DNA from: Clostridium sp. MSJ-8
Lineage (GTDB): Bacteria; Bacillota; Clostridia; Clostridiales; Clostridiaceae
Direction of reading: 5' to 3'
DNA: 64,000 nt
Assembly (NCBI RefSeq): GCF_018918325.1
Contig: NZ_JAHLQH010000049.1
Span: forward strand, 1-64,000
The notes beneath the pieces were generated by a model. It worked only from the letters and a program-made list of their open reading frames with translations, was not told where the DNA came from and searched no databases. Position numbers and translations under genes: made by a program. Within the stretch, counting starts at the first letter, position 1, and each line of letters opens with the position of its first letter. Positions 36,348 through 44,805 of this stretch are shown here, in pieces.

Positions 36348-37337
36348 ATGAAAATAGTTATAGATGGTATGGGTGGCGATAATGCACCTAGAGCTGTCGT
36401 AGAAGGCACTATAATGGCTCTTAATGAGTATAAAGATATAGATATGTATATAACAGGCCCAGAAGCGGAAATAGAACGAGAGTTAAATAAATATGAATAT
36501 GATAAAGACAGAATAAAGATAATTAATACAACAGAGGTAATATCACCTAATGAGCATCCGACTATGGCTATTAGAAAGAAAAAGGACTCAAGTCTAGTGA
36601 AGGCACTTAATTTAGTTAAGGATGGAGAATGTGATGCAATTATATCAGCCGGTAGTACAGGAGCGTTTTTAGCTGGATGTACTTTGATTGTAGGCAGGAT
36701 AAAAGGAATAGAGAGACCAGCATTAGCACCAATAATGCCAGGAAAAAATGGGCAGTTTATGGTTGTAGATGCAGGTTCTAATGTGGATTGCAAACCTCAA
36801 TATCTTGTACAATTTGCTATGATGGGAAGAACATATTATGAGATTATGTTTGATAATGCAAATACTTCTGTGGGACTTATTAATATTGGTGCTGAAGAAG
36901 AAAAAGGTAATGAATTAACTAAAGCTGCTCATAAACTATTAAAAGATCAAGAAAAGGCATTTATAGGTAATGTGGAGCCGAGAGATGTATCTAATGGTGA
37001 CTGTAATGTTTTGGTGTGTGATGGGTTTGTTGGAAATACAGTGCTAAAAATGTATGAAGGAACAGCATCAAACTTATTAAAAATTATGAAAGATGAGATT
37101 ATGTCATCATCTTTAGGAGCTAAGATAGGCGCCAAGTTATTATCACCTGTATTTAAGAAGATTAAAAAGAGATTTGATTATACAGAAGTTGGTGGAGCTC
37201 CGTTTTTAGGGGTTAATGGTGTTTGTATTAAGGCACATGGTAGTTCAGATGGAAAAGCATTTAAGAATGCTATAAGACAAGCAAAGGAATTTACCGAAAA
37301 AGACGTGTTAGAAAAGATAAAATCTGAAATTAATTAG
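36348..37337 (+). CDS. plsX: Phosphate acyltransferase PlsX
   Basis: It makes acyl-phosphate from acyl-ACP for phospholipid synthesis. 329 residues from [14 protein letters not shown], with [30 protein letters not shown], and [11 protein letters not shown] moved the start from an upstream ATG (36285) because AGGGAGG lies just before ATG 36348 and the family starts there. A TATAAT (36273-36278) upstream and an inverted repeat TGTTCT/AGAACA at the expected start point may regulate it. acpP follows under its own promoter. Confidence 0.96.
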   Translation: MKIVIDGMGGDNAPRAVVEGTIMALNEYKDIDMYITGPEAEIERELNKYEYDKDRIKIINTTEVISPNEHPTMAIRKKKDSSLVKALNLVKDGECDAIISAGSTGAFLAGCTLIVGRIKGIERPALAPIMPGKNGQFMVVDAGSNVDCKPQYLVQFAMMGRTYYEIMFDNANTSVGLINIGAEEEKGNELTKAAHKLLKDQEKAFIGNVEPRDVSNGDCNVLVCDGFVGNTVLKMYEGTASNLLKIMKDEIMSSSLGAKIGAKLLSPVFKKIKKRFDYTEVGGAPFLGVNGVCIKAHGSSDGKAFKNAIRQAKEFTEKDVLEKIKSEIN

Positions 37338-37358
37338 TAAAAATATTTGTAACTTATA

Positions 37359-37387
37359 TTGACGAATAATTACAGATATAATATTAT
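37359..37387 (+). promoter_or_regulatory. Promoter of acpP
   Basis: TTGACG, 17 bases, TATTAT, about 32 bases before the acpP start. Confidence 0.7.
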
Positions 37388-37419
37388 CATAGATGGAAGG
37401 TAACGGGAGGTGAAGAATT

Positions 37420-37650
37420 GTGTTTGAAAAGATAAAAGAAATAATAGCAGACAAATTAAGTGTTGATGCTGATGAAATTACTTTAGAATCATCATTTATA
37501 GACGATTTAAATGCTGATTCATTAGATATTGTTGAACTTATAATGGCATTAGAAGATGAATTAGACATGGAGATTCCTGATGAAGATGTTGAAAACTTCA
37601 AAACAGTTGGAGACGTTGTTAATTATGTAAAAGCAAATCATGAGGAATAA
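37420..37650 (+). CDS. acpP: Acyl carrier protein
   Basis: A 76-residue acidic carrier protein. Ser34 in [12 protein letters not shown] takes the phosphopantetheine arm. GTG start after CGGGAGGTG. It is the only ACP in the window and the likely partner of PlsX; whether it also serves the ketosynthase at 28.9 kb is unknown. A strong terminator follows. Confidence 0.97.
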   Translation: MFEKIKEIIADKLSVDADEITLESSFIDDLNADSLDIVELIMALEDELDMEIPDEDVENFKTVGDVVNYVKANHEE

Positions 37651-37653
37651 TTT

Positions 37654-37685
37654 AATCCCGCGCTAATGCGGGATTTTGTTTTTTA
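37654..37685 (+). terminator. Terminator after acpP
   Basis: AATCCCGC-GCTAAT-GCGGGATT then TTGTTTTTT. Confidence 0.92.
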
Positions 37686-37722
37686 GAAAAATATAAAAAA
37701 ATAAGCAAAAATGTTTTCCGTG

Positions 37723-37731
37723 TGGTAAAAT
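37723..37731 (+). promoter_or_regulatory. Extended -10 promoter of rnc
   Basis: TGG directly followed by TAAAAT, an extended -10 without a clear -35. Transcription would start near 37738, 20 bases before the rnc leader hairpin. Confidence 0.45.
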
Positions 37732-37758
37732 TAAATAAATCGAGTTTGAAATAAAAAA

Positions 37759-37824
37759 TTAGTTTATTCTTGAATCTTCTTAAATAGGGCTAGTATTTAG
37801 GAGAAGGTTGAAGAATAAACCTAA
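37759..37824 (+). promoter_or_regulatory. Long double-stranded leader hairpin before rnc
   Basis: About 27 base pairs, with one bulged C, one G-G mismatch and a 2-base bulge, enclose a 7-base loop GGGCTAG. The SD (AAGAGGAGAG) follows the 3' arm. There is no U-tract, so it is not a terminator. The length suits RNase III cleavage. Confidence 0.75.
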
Positions 37825-37842
37825 GAGGAGAGAATAATATTT

Positions 37843-38544
37843 ATGGTAAGGTTTAATCTTAAAGAAGTAGAGAATAGTTTGAACATTGAATTTGCAAATC
37901 CTGAACTGATAAAAACAGCGTTGACTCATAGTTCTTATGCTAAACAAGTAAGAGATGTAGAATATAATGAAAGACTTGAATTCTTGGGAGATTCTGTTCT
38001 TCAACTTACAATAACTGAATATTTGTATAAAAAGTATCCGGATAAGGCGGAAGGAGAGCTAACTAAACTTAGAAGTTTAATTGTATGTGAAAATTCTCTA
38101 TATGTTGTATCTAGAAACTTACATTTATCTAAAAATATAAGAATGAGTAAAGGCGAAGAAATGACTGGTGGGAGAGAGAGAGTTTCAATACAAGCTGACG
38201 CAGTAGAAGCAGTAATTGCAGCCATATATTTAGATAAAGGGATGGAAGTAGCTAAGGAATTTATATTAGATAGGTTTAAGGATATAATTATAAAAGCTAT
38301 TAATAATAAGATTGTATTAGACTTTAAAACTGAATTGCAAGAATATTTACAACAAGATGGTGAGGTAGATATAAAATACGAAGTGGTAAAATTAGAAGGA
38401 CCACCACATAGACGTGAATTTTATGTTGATTTATCTGTAAATGGAGTGTTAAAAGGAAAAGGAGTAGGACATAGTAAAAAAGCAGCAGAACAAAATGCGG
38501 CTAAAACAGCCTTAGAAGAGATGGGAGTTATAGATAGTGAGTAA
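37843..38544 (+). CDS. rnc: Ribonuclease III
   Basis: It cleaves double-stranded RNA. 233 residues: N-terminal catalytic domain with the signature ERLEFLGDSVLQL and the second acidic site at DAVEAVIAAIYLD; C-terminal dsRNA-binding domain with GKGVGHSKKAAEQNAAKTAL. Its mRNA leader folds into a long duplex, suggesting self-regulation. The 3' end overlaps the next gene by 8 bases. Confidence 0.97.
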   Translation: MVRFNLKEVENSLNIEFANPELIKTALTHSSYAKQVRDVEYNERLEFLGDSVLQLTITEYLYKKYPDKAEGELTKLRSLIVCENSLYVVSRNLHLSKNIRMSKGEEMTGGRERVSIQADAVEAVIAAIYLDKGMEVAKEFILDRFKDIIIKAINNKIVLDFKTELQEYLQQDGEVDIKYEVVKLEGPPHRREFYVDLSVNGVLKGKGVGHSKKAAEQNAAKTALEEMGVIDSE

Positions 38545-39541
38545 GAAACAGCATTATATAATACCTGTATTTGTACCGATGGAAGGATGCCCACATCAAT
38601 GTGTTTTCTGTAATCAAGATAGAATTACAGGAATTTCTGAAGAAGAAAAGGTAGATGCTACAAAAGTTAGAAAGATAATAGACGAATATTTAGAAACTAT
38701 GAATAGAGATGCTACTATAGAATTATCTTTTTTTGGAGGAACTTTTACAGCAATTGAAGAAAAAAAACAAAGAGAATTATTAGAAGTTGCTAAGGAGTAC
38801 AAAGAAAAGGGATTGATAGATATGATTCATATGTCTACAAGACCAGATGCAATAAATGATTATATTTTAAGTTATTTACAAGAATATTTAGTAGATGTGA
38901 TAGAACTAGGAATACAGTCATTAGATGAAGAGGTTTTACTATATAGTGGAAGAGGGCATAATGTAGAAGTGGTTACTTATGCTTCTAACCTTATAAAGAA
39001 ATATGGGTTTACTTTAGGACATCAGATAATGATTGGACTTCCGAAAGATACATACGAGAGAGATATCTATTCTGTGAAGGAGTCTATAAAGTTAAATCCT
39101 GATATAGCTAGGATATATCCAGCCCTAGTTATAAAAGATACTCCTATGGAAAAGATGTATAGGAGAAATGAATATATTCCATATTCATTAGAGAAGGCTG
39201 TAGATATATCTAAAGATCTTTTAAAGCTATATGAAGAACATGGAGTTAAAGTTATAAGAATAGGTCTTCAACCTACAGAAACAATAGCAGAAGGTAAAGA
39301 TGTTGTTGCAGGACCTTTTCATCCAGCATTTAGAGAATTAGTAGAAGGAAGTCTTTTTGCAGATATTATAAGAGAAAGATTATTTGAAACTAAAAATGGT
39401 ACTATATACATTAATCCTAAGGATATAAGTAAGTTATATGCTAATAAAAAAATGTATTTTAAGAAACTTATAGAAGAAGGTTATAAGGTAACAGTGAAAT
39501 ATGATGAAAGCTTACAAAGAGGAAAATTAAAAATAAATTAG
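38537..39541 (+). CDS. Elp3-like radical SAM protein next to rnc
   Basis: 334 residues. The iron-sulfur motif is CPHQCVFCNQ (CX3CX2C), followed by ELSFFGGTFTAI and LGIQSLDEEVL, as in the Elp3/YhcC-type radical SAM group. It has no acetyltransferase domain, so it is not full Elp3. Substrate is unknown. GTG start within the last codons of rnc (8-base overlap), so translation is coupled. Genes of this type between rnc and smc are common in clostridia. Confidence 0.85.
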   Translation: MSKKQHYIIPVFVPMEGCPHQCVFCNQDRITGISEEEKVDATKVRKIIDEYLETMNRDATIELSFFGGTFTAIEEKKQRELLEVAKEYKEKGLIDMIHMSTRPDAINDYILSYLQEYLVDVIELGIQSLDEEVLLYSGRGHNVEVVTYASNLIKKYGFTLGHQIMIGLPKDTYERDIYSVKESIKLNPDIARIYPALVIKDTPMEKMYRRNEYIPYSLEKAVDISKDLLKLYEEHGVKVIRIGLQPTETIAEGKDVVAGPFHPAFRELVEGSLFADIIRERLFETKNGTIYINPKDISKLYANKKMYFKKLIEEGYKVTVKYDESLQRGKLKIN

Positions 39542-39592
39542 GAGGCTTTTAATGGTTGAAAACAATATATAAAAATATCATTTTATTTGTGA

Positions 39593-39769
39593 TATACTCT
39601 TATTGATAAACCATATAAAAATATAAATAAGACTCAAAATATAAAAAAGTTAGAGAAAAAGAAACGCAGGTTACAGCGTAAGATATCAAGAAAATATATA
39701 AAAAATAAGAAAGGAGAGAGTTACTGTAAAACAAGTAACATTATAAAAGCTGAAAAAAGATTATTATAA
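39593..39769 (+). pseudogene. TnpB (IS605/IS607-type orfB) fragment
   Basis: One open frame of about 58 codons, with no start codon, ends at TAA 39767-39769. It reads as the basic central segment of TnpB: INKTQNIKKLEKKKRRLQRK followed by ISRKYIKN and KTSNIIKAEKRL. Both the N-terminal part and the RuvC/zinc region are missing. It is a decayed insertion remnant in the 363-base gap before smc. Neither terminal repeats nor tnpA is visible. Confidence 0.8.
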
Positions 39770-39793
39770 GTTTTCAGTAACGGCAATTGTACT

Positions 39794-39886
39794 ATGAAAA
39801 AGAGCACTAGAAATAAAATGCAAATAGCTATGGCTATATTTTTAGTTGTTATGATGATATTATCATTGATTCCAGTTATATTCTAA
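39794..39886 (+). CDS. Possible 30-residue single-span membrane peptide
   Basis: The ORF reads MKKSTRNKMQIAMAIFLVVM followed by MILSLIPVIF: a basic start and one hydrophobic helix. It resembles the small DUF4044-like membrane peptides of Firmicutes, but I cannot confirm the family. It lacks a good SD. An orphan GGAGG at 39541-39545 lies upstream of the TnpB fragment, so the insertion may have separated gene and SD. It ends 18 bases before smc. Confidence 0.45.
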   Translation: MKKSTRNKMQIAMAIFLVVMMILSLIPVIF

Positions 39887-39904
39887 GGACAAGGAGGAGA
39901 CGGT

Positions 39905-42900
39905 TTGTTTTTAAAATCATTAGAGATAAGAGGCTTTAAATCCTTTGCGGATAAGACGGAATTAAAGTTTAAGAAAGGTGTAACTGCGGTTGTTGGACCG
40001 AATGGAAGTGGAAAAAGTAATATATCAGATTCTGTAAGATGGGTTCTAGGAGAACAAAGTGTAAAGACTCTTAGAGGTGGCAAAATGGAAGATGTAATTT
40101 TTGCTGGAACTCAGTATAGAAAACCTGTAGGTTTGGCACAAGTATCATTAACTTTAGATAATGAAGATGGATCACTTCAGACAGAATATAATGAAGTAAC
40201 TGTAACTAGAAGAATATTTAGATCAGGAGAAACTGAATATTTAATAAATGGTACTAAATGTAGACTTAAAGATATAACTCAATTATTTATGGATACTGGT
40301 ATAGGTAAAGAAGGATATTCACTAATAGGGCAAGGTAAGATAGAGGCTATATTAAGTGGTAAACCAGAGGAAAGAAGAGCACTTCTAGAAGAAGCAGCAG
40401 GAATAGTTAAGTATAAGTCTAGAAAAGAAGAGGCTGAGAGAAAATTATCTAATACAGACAATAACTTAGTTAGAATTAGAGATATAATATCTACATATGA
40501 AGAAAGGCTAGAACCTTTAAGAATAGAAAGAGAAAAAGCATTAAAATATAGAGAGATATCTTCTGAATTAAAGGTTAAAGAAGTATCTTTAGCTGTTCAT
40601 TTTATAAAAGTGATAGAAGAAGAATTAAAAGTATTTAATGAAGAAGTAGATAAAAGACAAGAAAAGTTAAATGAGCAAAAAGCAAAATTATTAGAAGAAA
40701 AGCAAATCCTAAGTGATATAAAAAATAATATAGATGAATTAGAAAGAAAAAATTCAAAAAATAAAAATGAGTATTATCAAAAAAAAGAACATATATCAGA
40801 GCTTTCTAATGAAATTTTGCTTATTCAAGAAAGAATAAAAAATGCAAATAGTATAATAGAAAAAAATACTAGTGAAATCAATTTACTTAAAAATAAAAGC
40901 GAGAATTTGATTGTAGAAAAGAATTTATTAGAAGAAGAATTAGAAAAGAAACAAAGCAGTCAAAAATTACAACAACAAGAAATTGGTTCGTTAGAAGAAA
41001 GTATAGAAAATATAGAAACTGAGAGTATCAAATTAGAGCAAAAGATAAAAAACTTAAAAGAAGATCAATTTGAAATATTAAAAGGTCATGCAGATATTAA
41101 AAATTCTATTGCTTTAATTGAGAATGATATAAAACAAAAAACAGAAAAAGAAGATACATTAAAGGTATCTTTAATGACAACAGAAGGAAATGTTAAGATT
41201 AATATTGCAACAGCTGAAGGATTAAAAGAAAAAATAAGTGATTATAAGAATAAAATTTCAACGGTTGAAACAAGCATAGTAGAAAAGAAAAAAAAGATAG
41301 CTAATATGCAAGGAAGTGTTACTAGATTAGATAATGAAGGTAGAAAATTATCAAAAGAGATAAACGAATTAGAGGCTAATAAAAATATACTATCTAATTT
41401 GGAAAAACATTATGAAGGGTATAACCGTTCAGTAAAAACACTTATGGAGCATATATCACAAAATAGAACACCTTATGCTGGTGGTACAAAAGTATTAGGA
41501 GAGATTTTTAAGGTATCAAAAGAATATGAAACAGCTATAGAGATTGCTCTTGGAGCTGGTATATCCAATGTTATTACAGAAAATGAAAAAATAGCAAAAG
41601 ACCTTATTAATTATCTTAAGAGAAACAATATGGGAAGAGCTACATTCTTACCACTTAATACAATCACAGGAAATAAACTTAAATTAGATTCTAATATAAA
41701 GGAATCAGAAGGCTATATTGGTATAGCTTCGGAAATTATAGAATATGATTCAAAGTATGAAGTGGCTATGAATAATGTTCTTGGAAGAACTATAGTTGCA
41801 AGAGATATGGATACAGCTTTGGTTATATCAAGAAAAGGCCGTAACTCTTATAGGATAGTTACTTTGTCTGGAGAAATAATAGCACCAGGAGGAGCCCTTA
41901 CTGGTGGTAGTATTGCTAAGAAATTTACTAATATTCTAGGAAGAAAAAGAGAAATAGAAGAACTTGGGATATCTCTAGAAGAGAAAAAGAAAAAATATAG
42001 TGAGTTAATTGCTAAATTAGAAGAAGAAAAACAAAATATAAGAAAATTAGATGAAGAAGTTTTAAATGATAGAGATTTGATTCATTCTCTAGGAATAGAA
42101 AAAACTAAAAGTGAAAGTGAAATGTCTTCTCTAAAAAATGAATATGATAGATTAAATAAAGCTGCAGATAATTATAGGAATGAACTTCAAAAAAATACTA
42201 TGGATATAGAAAGATTAAAAAATAGTTATAAGATGAAGCAAGCAGAATTAGAAACATTAGAAGGTGAGAATGTTCAAAGCAAAGATAAAACAATTGAATT
42301 TGAAAATGAACTTCAAAACAAGAAAAATAACCTTCAAGAAATAAGAGAAAAATTAACTGAATTAAAAGTTAAAAAAGCTGCATTTGATGAAGTTATAACT
42401 AAAGATCTAGGAGAAGTATTCAGAAAAGGCAATGAAATAGATGAATACATAGAAAAGTCTAAAATATTGCAAGAAGAAAATAATGACAATTCTAGAAGTA
42501 TAGAATCTTTTAATAAAAACATAATAAATAATAAACTTGATATAGAAAAAGAACAAAACAGATTAAAAGAACTTGAGATATTGTTTAAGGATGACGAGGT
42601 TAATAAAGCTAAGTTAAAAGAAGAACAAAATCAAAAAGAAACAATTATAAGTGAAATGAGTGAAATAATAAATAAAGACGAAGGAGATCTTAATAAAAAA
42701 GAAATCCAAAAAGCAAAGGTAGAAATGGAGAGAGAAAACCAATATACTAAGCTTAACGAAGAATTAGAATTAACTCATGCTGAAGCTTTAGAAATAGCTG
42801 TAGAAGTAGAAGATACTTCTAGATACAAAGATGAAATAAGTAGATTAAAAGGTAGAATTACAGCATTAGGTAATGTAAATCTGGCTGCTATATCAGAATA

Positions 42901-43462
42901 TGAAGAAGTAAAAGAAAAATATGAATTTATGTTCACCCAAGAACAAGATTTAGAGAAAGCTAAAGCAGAACTTATAGCTGTTATAGAAGAGTTAACTCTT
43001 AATATGAGAGAGATGTTTAAAGAAAATTTTGCTATTTTAAATGAAAATTTCAAAGAAACTTTTAAAGAATTATTTAAAGGTGGAAATGCAGAACTTATAT
43101 TAGGAGAAGGCGATGAATTAACTGCTACTATTGATATTAATGTTGAACCACCAGGTAAGAAACTTCAAAATATAAATTTAATGTCTGGTGGAGAAAAAGT
43201 TTTATCGGCAATTGCATTATTATTTGCAATTCTTAAGATGAAACCTACACCATTTTGTATCTTAGATGAAATAGAAGCTGCGTTAGATGATGCAAATGTA
43301 TTTAGATATGCAGAATTTTTAAAGGCTTTTTCAAACAATATACAATTTATAGTAATAACACACAGAAAAGGAACTATGGAAGCTAGTGATGTTATGTATG
43401 GTGTTACTATGGAAGAAAAAGGTGTTTCTAAAGTAGTATCAGTAGATTTAACTAATAATTAG
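39905..43462 (+). CDS. smc: Chromosome segregation ATPase SMC
   Basis: 1185 residues, full length. GPNGSGKSN (Walker A) in the N-terminal head, a first long coiled coil, a hinge domain at about 510-670 (YAGGTKVLGEIF to GGALTGGSIAKK), a second coiled coil, then the C-terminal head with LMSGGEKVLSAIALLFAI (signature) and FCILDEIEAALDDANV (Walker B). It works with ScpA/ScpB, which are not in the window. TTG start after AAGGAGGAG. Confidence 0.98.
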   Translation: MFLKSLEIRGFKSFADKTELKFKKGVTAVVGPNGSGKSNISDSVRWVLGEQSVKTLRGGKMEDVIFAGTQYRKPVGLAQVSLTLDNEDGSLQTEYNEVTVTRRIFRSGETEYLINGTKCRLKDITQLFMDTGIGKEGYSLIGQGKIEAILSGKPEERRALLEEAAGIVKYKSRKEEAERKLSNTDNNLVRIRDIISTYEERLEPLRIEREKALKYREISSELKVKEVSLAVHFIKVIEEELKVFNEEVDKRQEKLNEQKAKLLEEKQILSDIKNNIDELERKNSKNKNEYYQKKEHISELSNEILLIQERIKNANSIIEKNTSEINLLKNKSENLIVEKNLLEEELEKKQSSQKLQQQEIGSLEESIENIETESIKLEQKIKNLKEDQFEILKGHADIKNSIALIENDIKQKTEKEDTLKVSLMTTEGNVKINIATAEGLKEKISDYKNKISTVETSIVEKKKKIANMQGSVTRLDNEGRKLSKEINELEANKNILSNLEKHYEGYNRSVKTLMEHISQNRTPYAGGTKVLGEIFKVSKEYETAIEIALGAGISNVITENEKIAKDLINYLKRNNMGRATFLPLNTITGNKLKLDSNIKESEGYIGIASEIIEYDSKYEVAMNNVLGRTIVARDMDTALVISRKGRNSYRIVTLSGEIIAPGGALTGGSIAKKFTNILGRKREIEELGISLEEKKKKYSELIAKLEEEKQNIRKLDEEVLNDRDLIHSLGIEKTKSESEMSSLKNEYDRLNKAADNYRNELQKNTMDIERLKNSYKMKQAELETLEGENVQSKDKTIEFENELQNKKNNLQEIREKLTELKVKKAAFDEVITKDLGEVFRKGNEIDEYIEKSKILQEENNDNSRSIESFNKNIINNKLDIEKEQNRLKELEILFKDDEVNKAKLKEEQNQKETIISEMSEIINKDEGDLNKKEIQKAKVEMERENQYTKLNEELELTHAEALEIAVEVEDTSRYKDEISRLKGRITALGNVNLAAISEYEEVKEKYEFMFTQEQDLEKAKAELIAVIEELTLNMREMFKENFAILNENFKETFKELFKGGNAELILGEGDELTATIDINVEPPGKKLQNINLMSGGEKVLSAIALLFAILKMKPTPFCILDEIEAALDDANVFRYAEFLKAFSNNIQFIVITHRKGTMEASDVMYGVTMEEKGVSKVVSVDLTNN

Positions 43463-43474
43463 GAGGAAAGTACT

Positions 43475-44380
43475 ATGTTTAATAAATTTTTTGATAAATT
43501 AAAAACAGGTTTGACTAAAACTAGAGATGGATTAACAGATAAAATAAATGAAGTCTTAAAACTTACCATTTCTATAGACGAGGATTTATATGAAGAATTA
43601 GAGGAAATACTTATAACATCAGATATAGGTATGGATACAACTATGGAGATAATAGAGAGACTTAGAAAAAAAGTTCGTGAAGAAAAGATTAATGATAAAG
43701 AATTAGTTATTCCAACATTAAAAGCAATAATAAAAGATATGATGTTAGAAGGAACAGAAGAAGCTAAGCAAGATAAAAAAGTAATGTTAATAATAGGTGT
43801 AAATGGAGTTGGTAAAACTACTTCAATAGGTAAACTTGCTGCTAAGAAAAAATCAGAAGGGAAAAAAGTTCTTCTTGCAGCTGCTGATACATTTAGAGCT
43901 GCAGCAATAGATCAATTAGAAGTATGGAGTCAAAGAGCAGGTGTTGATATAGTTAAACATGAAGAGGGCTCAGATCCAGCGGCAGTAGTTTTTGATGCTT
44001 CAAAAGCAGCAATTGCTAGAAAAGCAGATGTTCTTATATGTGATACAGCAGGTAGATTACATAATAAAAAGAACCTAATGAATGAATTGTCTAAGATAAA
44101 TAAAATAATAGATAGAGAATTTGGTGAAGAAAATAAAGAGACTTTACTTGTTTTAGATGGAACAACAGGTCAAAATGCTATTGTTCAAGCAAAACAATTT
44201 ATGGAGTCATGTCCGATAGATGGTATAATTTTAACTAAATTAGATGGAACTGCAAAAGGTGGAGTTGTAATATCAATAAAGCAAACACTAGGTATACCAG
44301 TTAGATATATAGGTGTTGGTGAAGGAATTGAAGACTTACAAGAATTTGATGCAGAAGCGTTTGCAGAGGCACTTTTATAA
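43475..44380 (+). CDS. ftsY: Signal recognition particle receptor FtsY
   Basis: It docks SRP-ribosome complexes at the membrane. 301 residues with only a short N-terminal region before the NG domain, as in other Gram-positives. GTPase motifs: GVNGVGKTTSIGKLA, DTFRAAA, DTAGRLHNKKNLM, TKLDGTAKGG. AGGAGG SD, 12 bases after smc. It is in the same region as ffh, its SRP partner. Confidence 0.97.
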   Translation: MFNKFFDKLKTGLTKTRDGLTDKINEVLKLTISIDEDLYEELEEILITSDIGMDTTMEIIERLRKKVREEKINDKELVIPTLKAIIKDMMLEGTEEAKQDKKVMLIIGVNGVGKTTSIGKLAAKKKSEGKKVLLAAADTFRAAAIDQLEVWSQRAGVDIVKHEEGSDPAAVVFDASKAAIARKADVLICDTAGRLHNKKNLMNELSKINKIIDREFGEENKETLLVLDGTTGQNAIVQAKQFMESCPIDGIILTKLDGTAKGGVVISIKQTLGIPVRYIGVGEGIEDLQEFDAEAFAEALL

Positions 44381-44388
44381 AAAAATTA

Positions 44389-44418
44389 AAGGTGTTAAGT
44401 AAAAATACTTGACACCTT
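44389..44418 (+). other. Hairpin after ftsY overlapping the ylxM promoter
   Basis: AAGGTGTTAAGTA-AAAA-TACTTGACACCTT: 13 pairs with one U-G. The 3' arm contains the TTGACA of the next promoter. No U-tract follows, so it is a poor terminator. Confidence 0.7.
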
Positions 44419-44437
44419 GTAATAAATTTGATATCAT
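44409..44437 (+). promoter_or_regulatory. Promoter of ylxM-ffh
   Basis: TTGACA, 17 bases, TATCAT; the -35 lies in the arm of the hairpin before it. Confidence 0.7.
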
Positions 44438-44462
44438 CTCATTTGTGGGTAAGGTGATTAAA

Positions 44463-44792
44463 ATGTTAGATAGAGTTGAAATTTCGTTACTTATGGATTT
44501 TTATGGTTCATTATTAACTGAAAAGCAACGTAACATCATGGAGTTATATTATAATGAGGATTTATCCTTAGCTGAAATATCAGAATTGAATAACACAAGC
44601 CGTCAAGCAATCCATGATTTAATAAAAAGATGTTACAAGACACTTCTATCTTATGAAGAAAAGCTTCACTTACTTCAAAAGAGTATGAATCGCAGACAAA
44701 AGGTTATGGATCTTTTGAATTACCTTAAGGAGGAATATTCCTTAACAGATGATGATATTGAAGAAGTATCTAATAGATTAAGAGATTTATAA
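44463..44792 (+). CDS. ylxM: YlxM family helix-turn-helix protein, SRP-associated
   Basis: 109 residues. A sigma-70 region 4-like helix-turn-helix (LSLAEISELNNTSRQAIHDLIKR) is central. The family is linked to SRP because it always precedes ffh; in Streptococcus it modulates SRP GTPase activity. I moved the start to the ATG giving MLDRVEISLL (SD TAAGGTGA); the upstream ATG would lie in the promoter. It ends 13 bases before ffh. Confidence 0.93.
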   Translation: MLDRVEISLLMDFYGSLLTEKQRNIMELYYNEDLSLAEISELNNTSRQAIHDLIKRCYKTLLSYEEKLHLLQKSMNRRQKVMDLLNYLKEEYSLTDDDIEEVSNRLRDL

Positions 44793-44805
44793 TAGGAGGT
44801 TTAGT

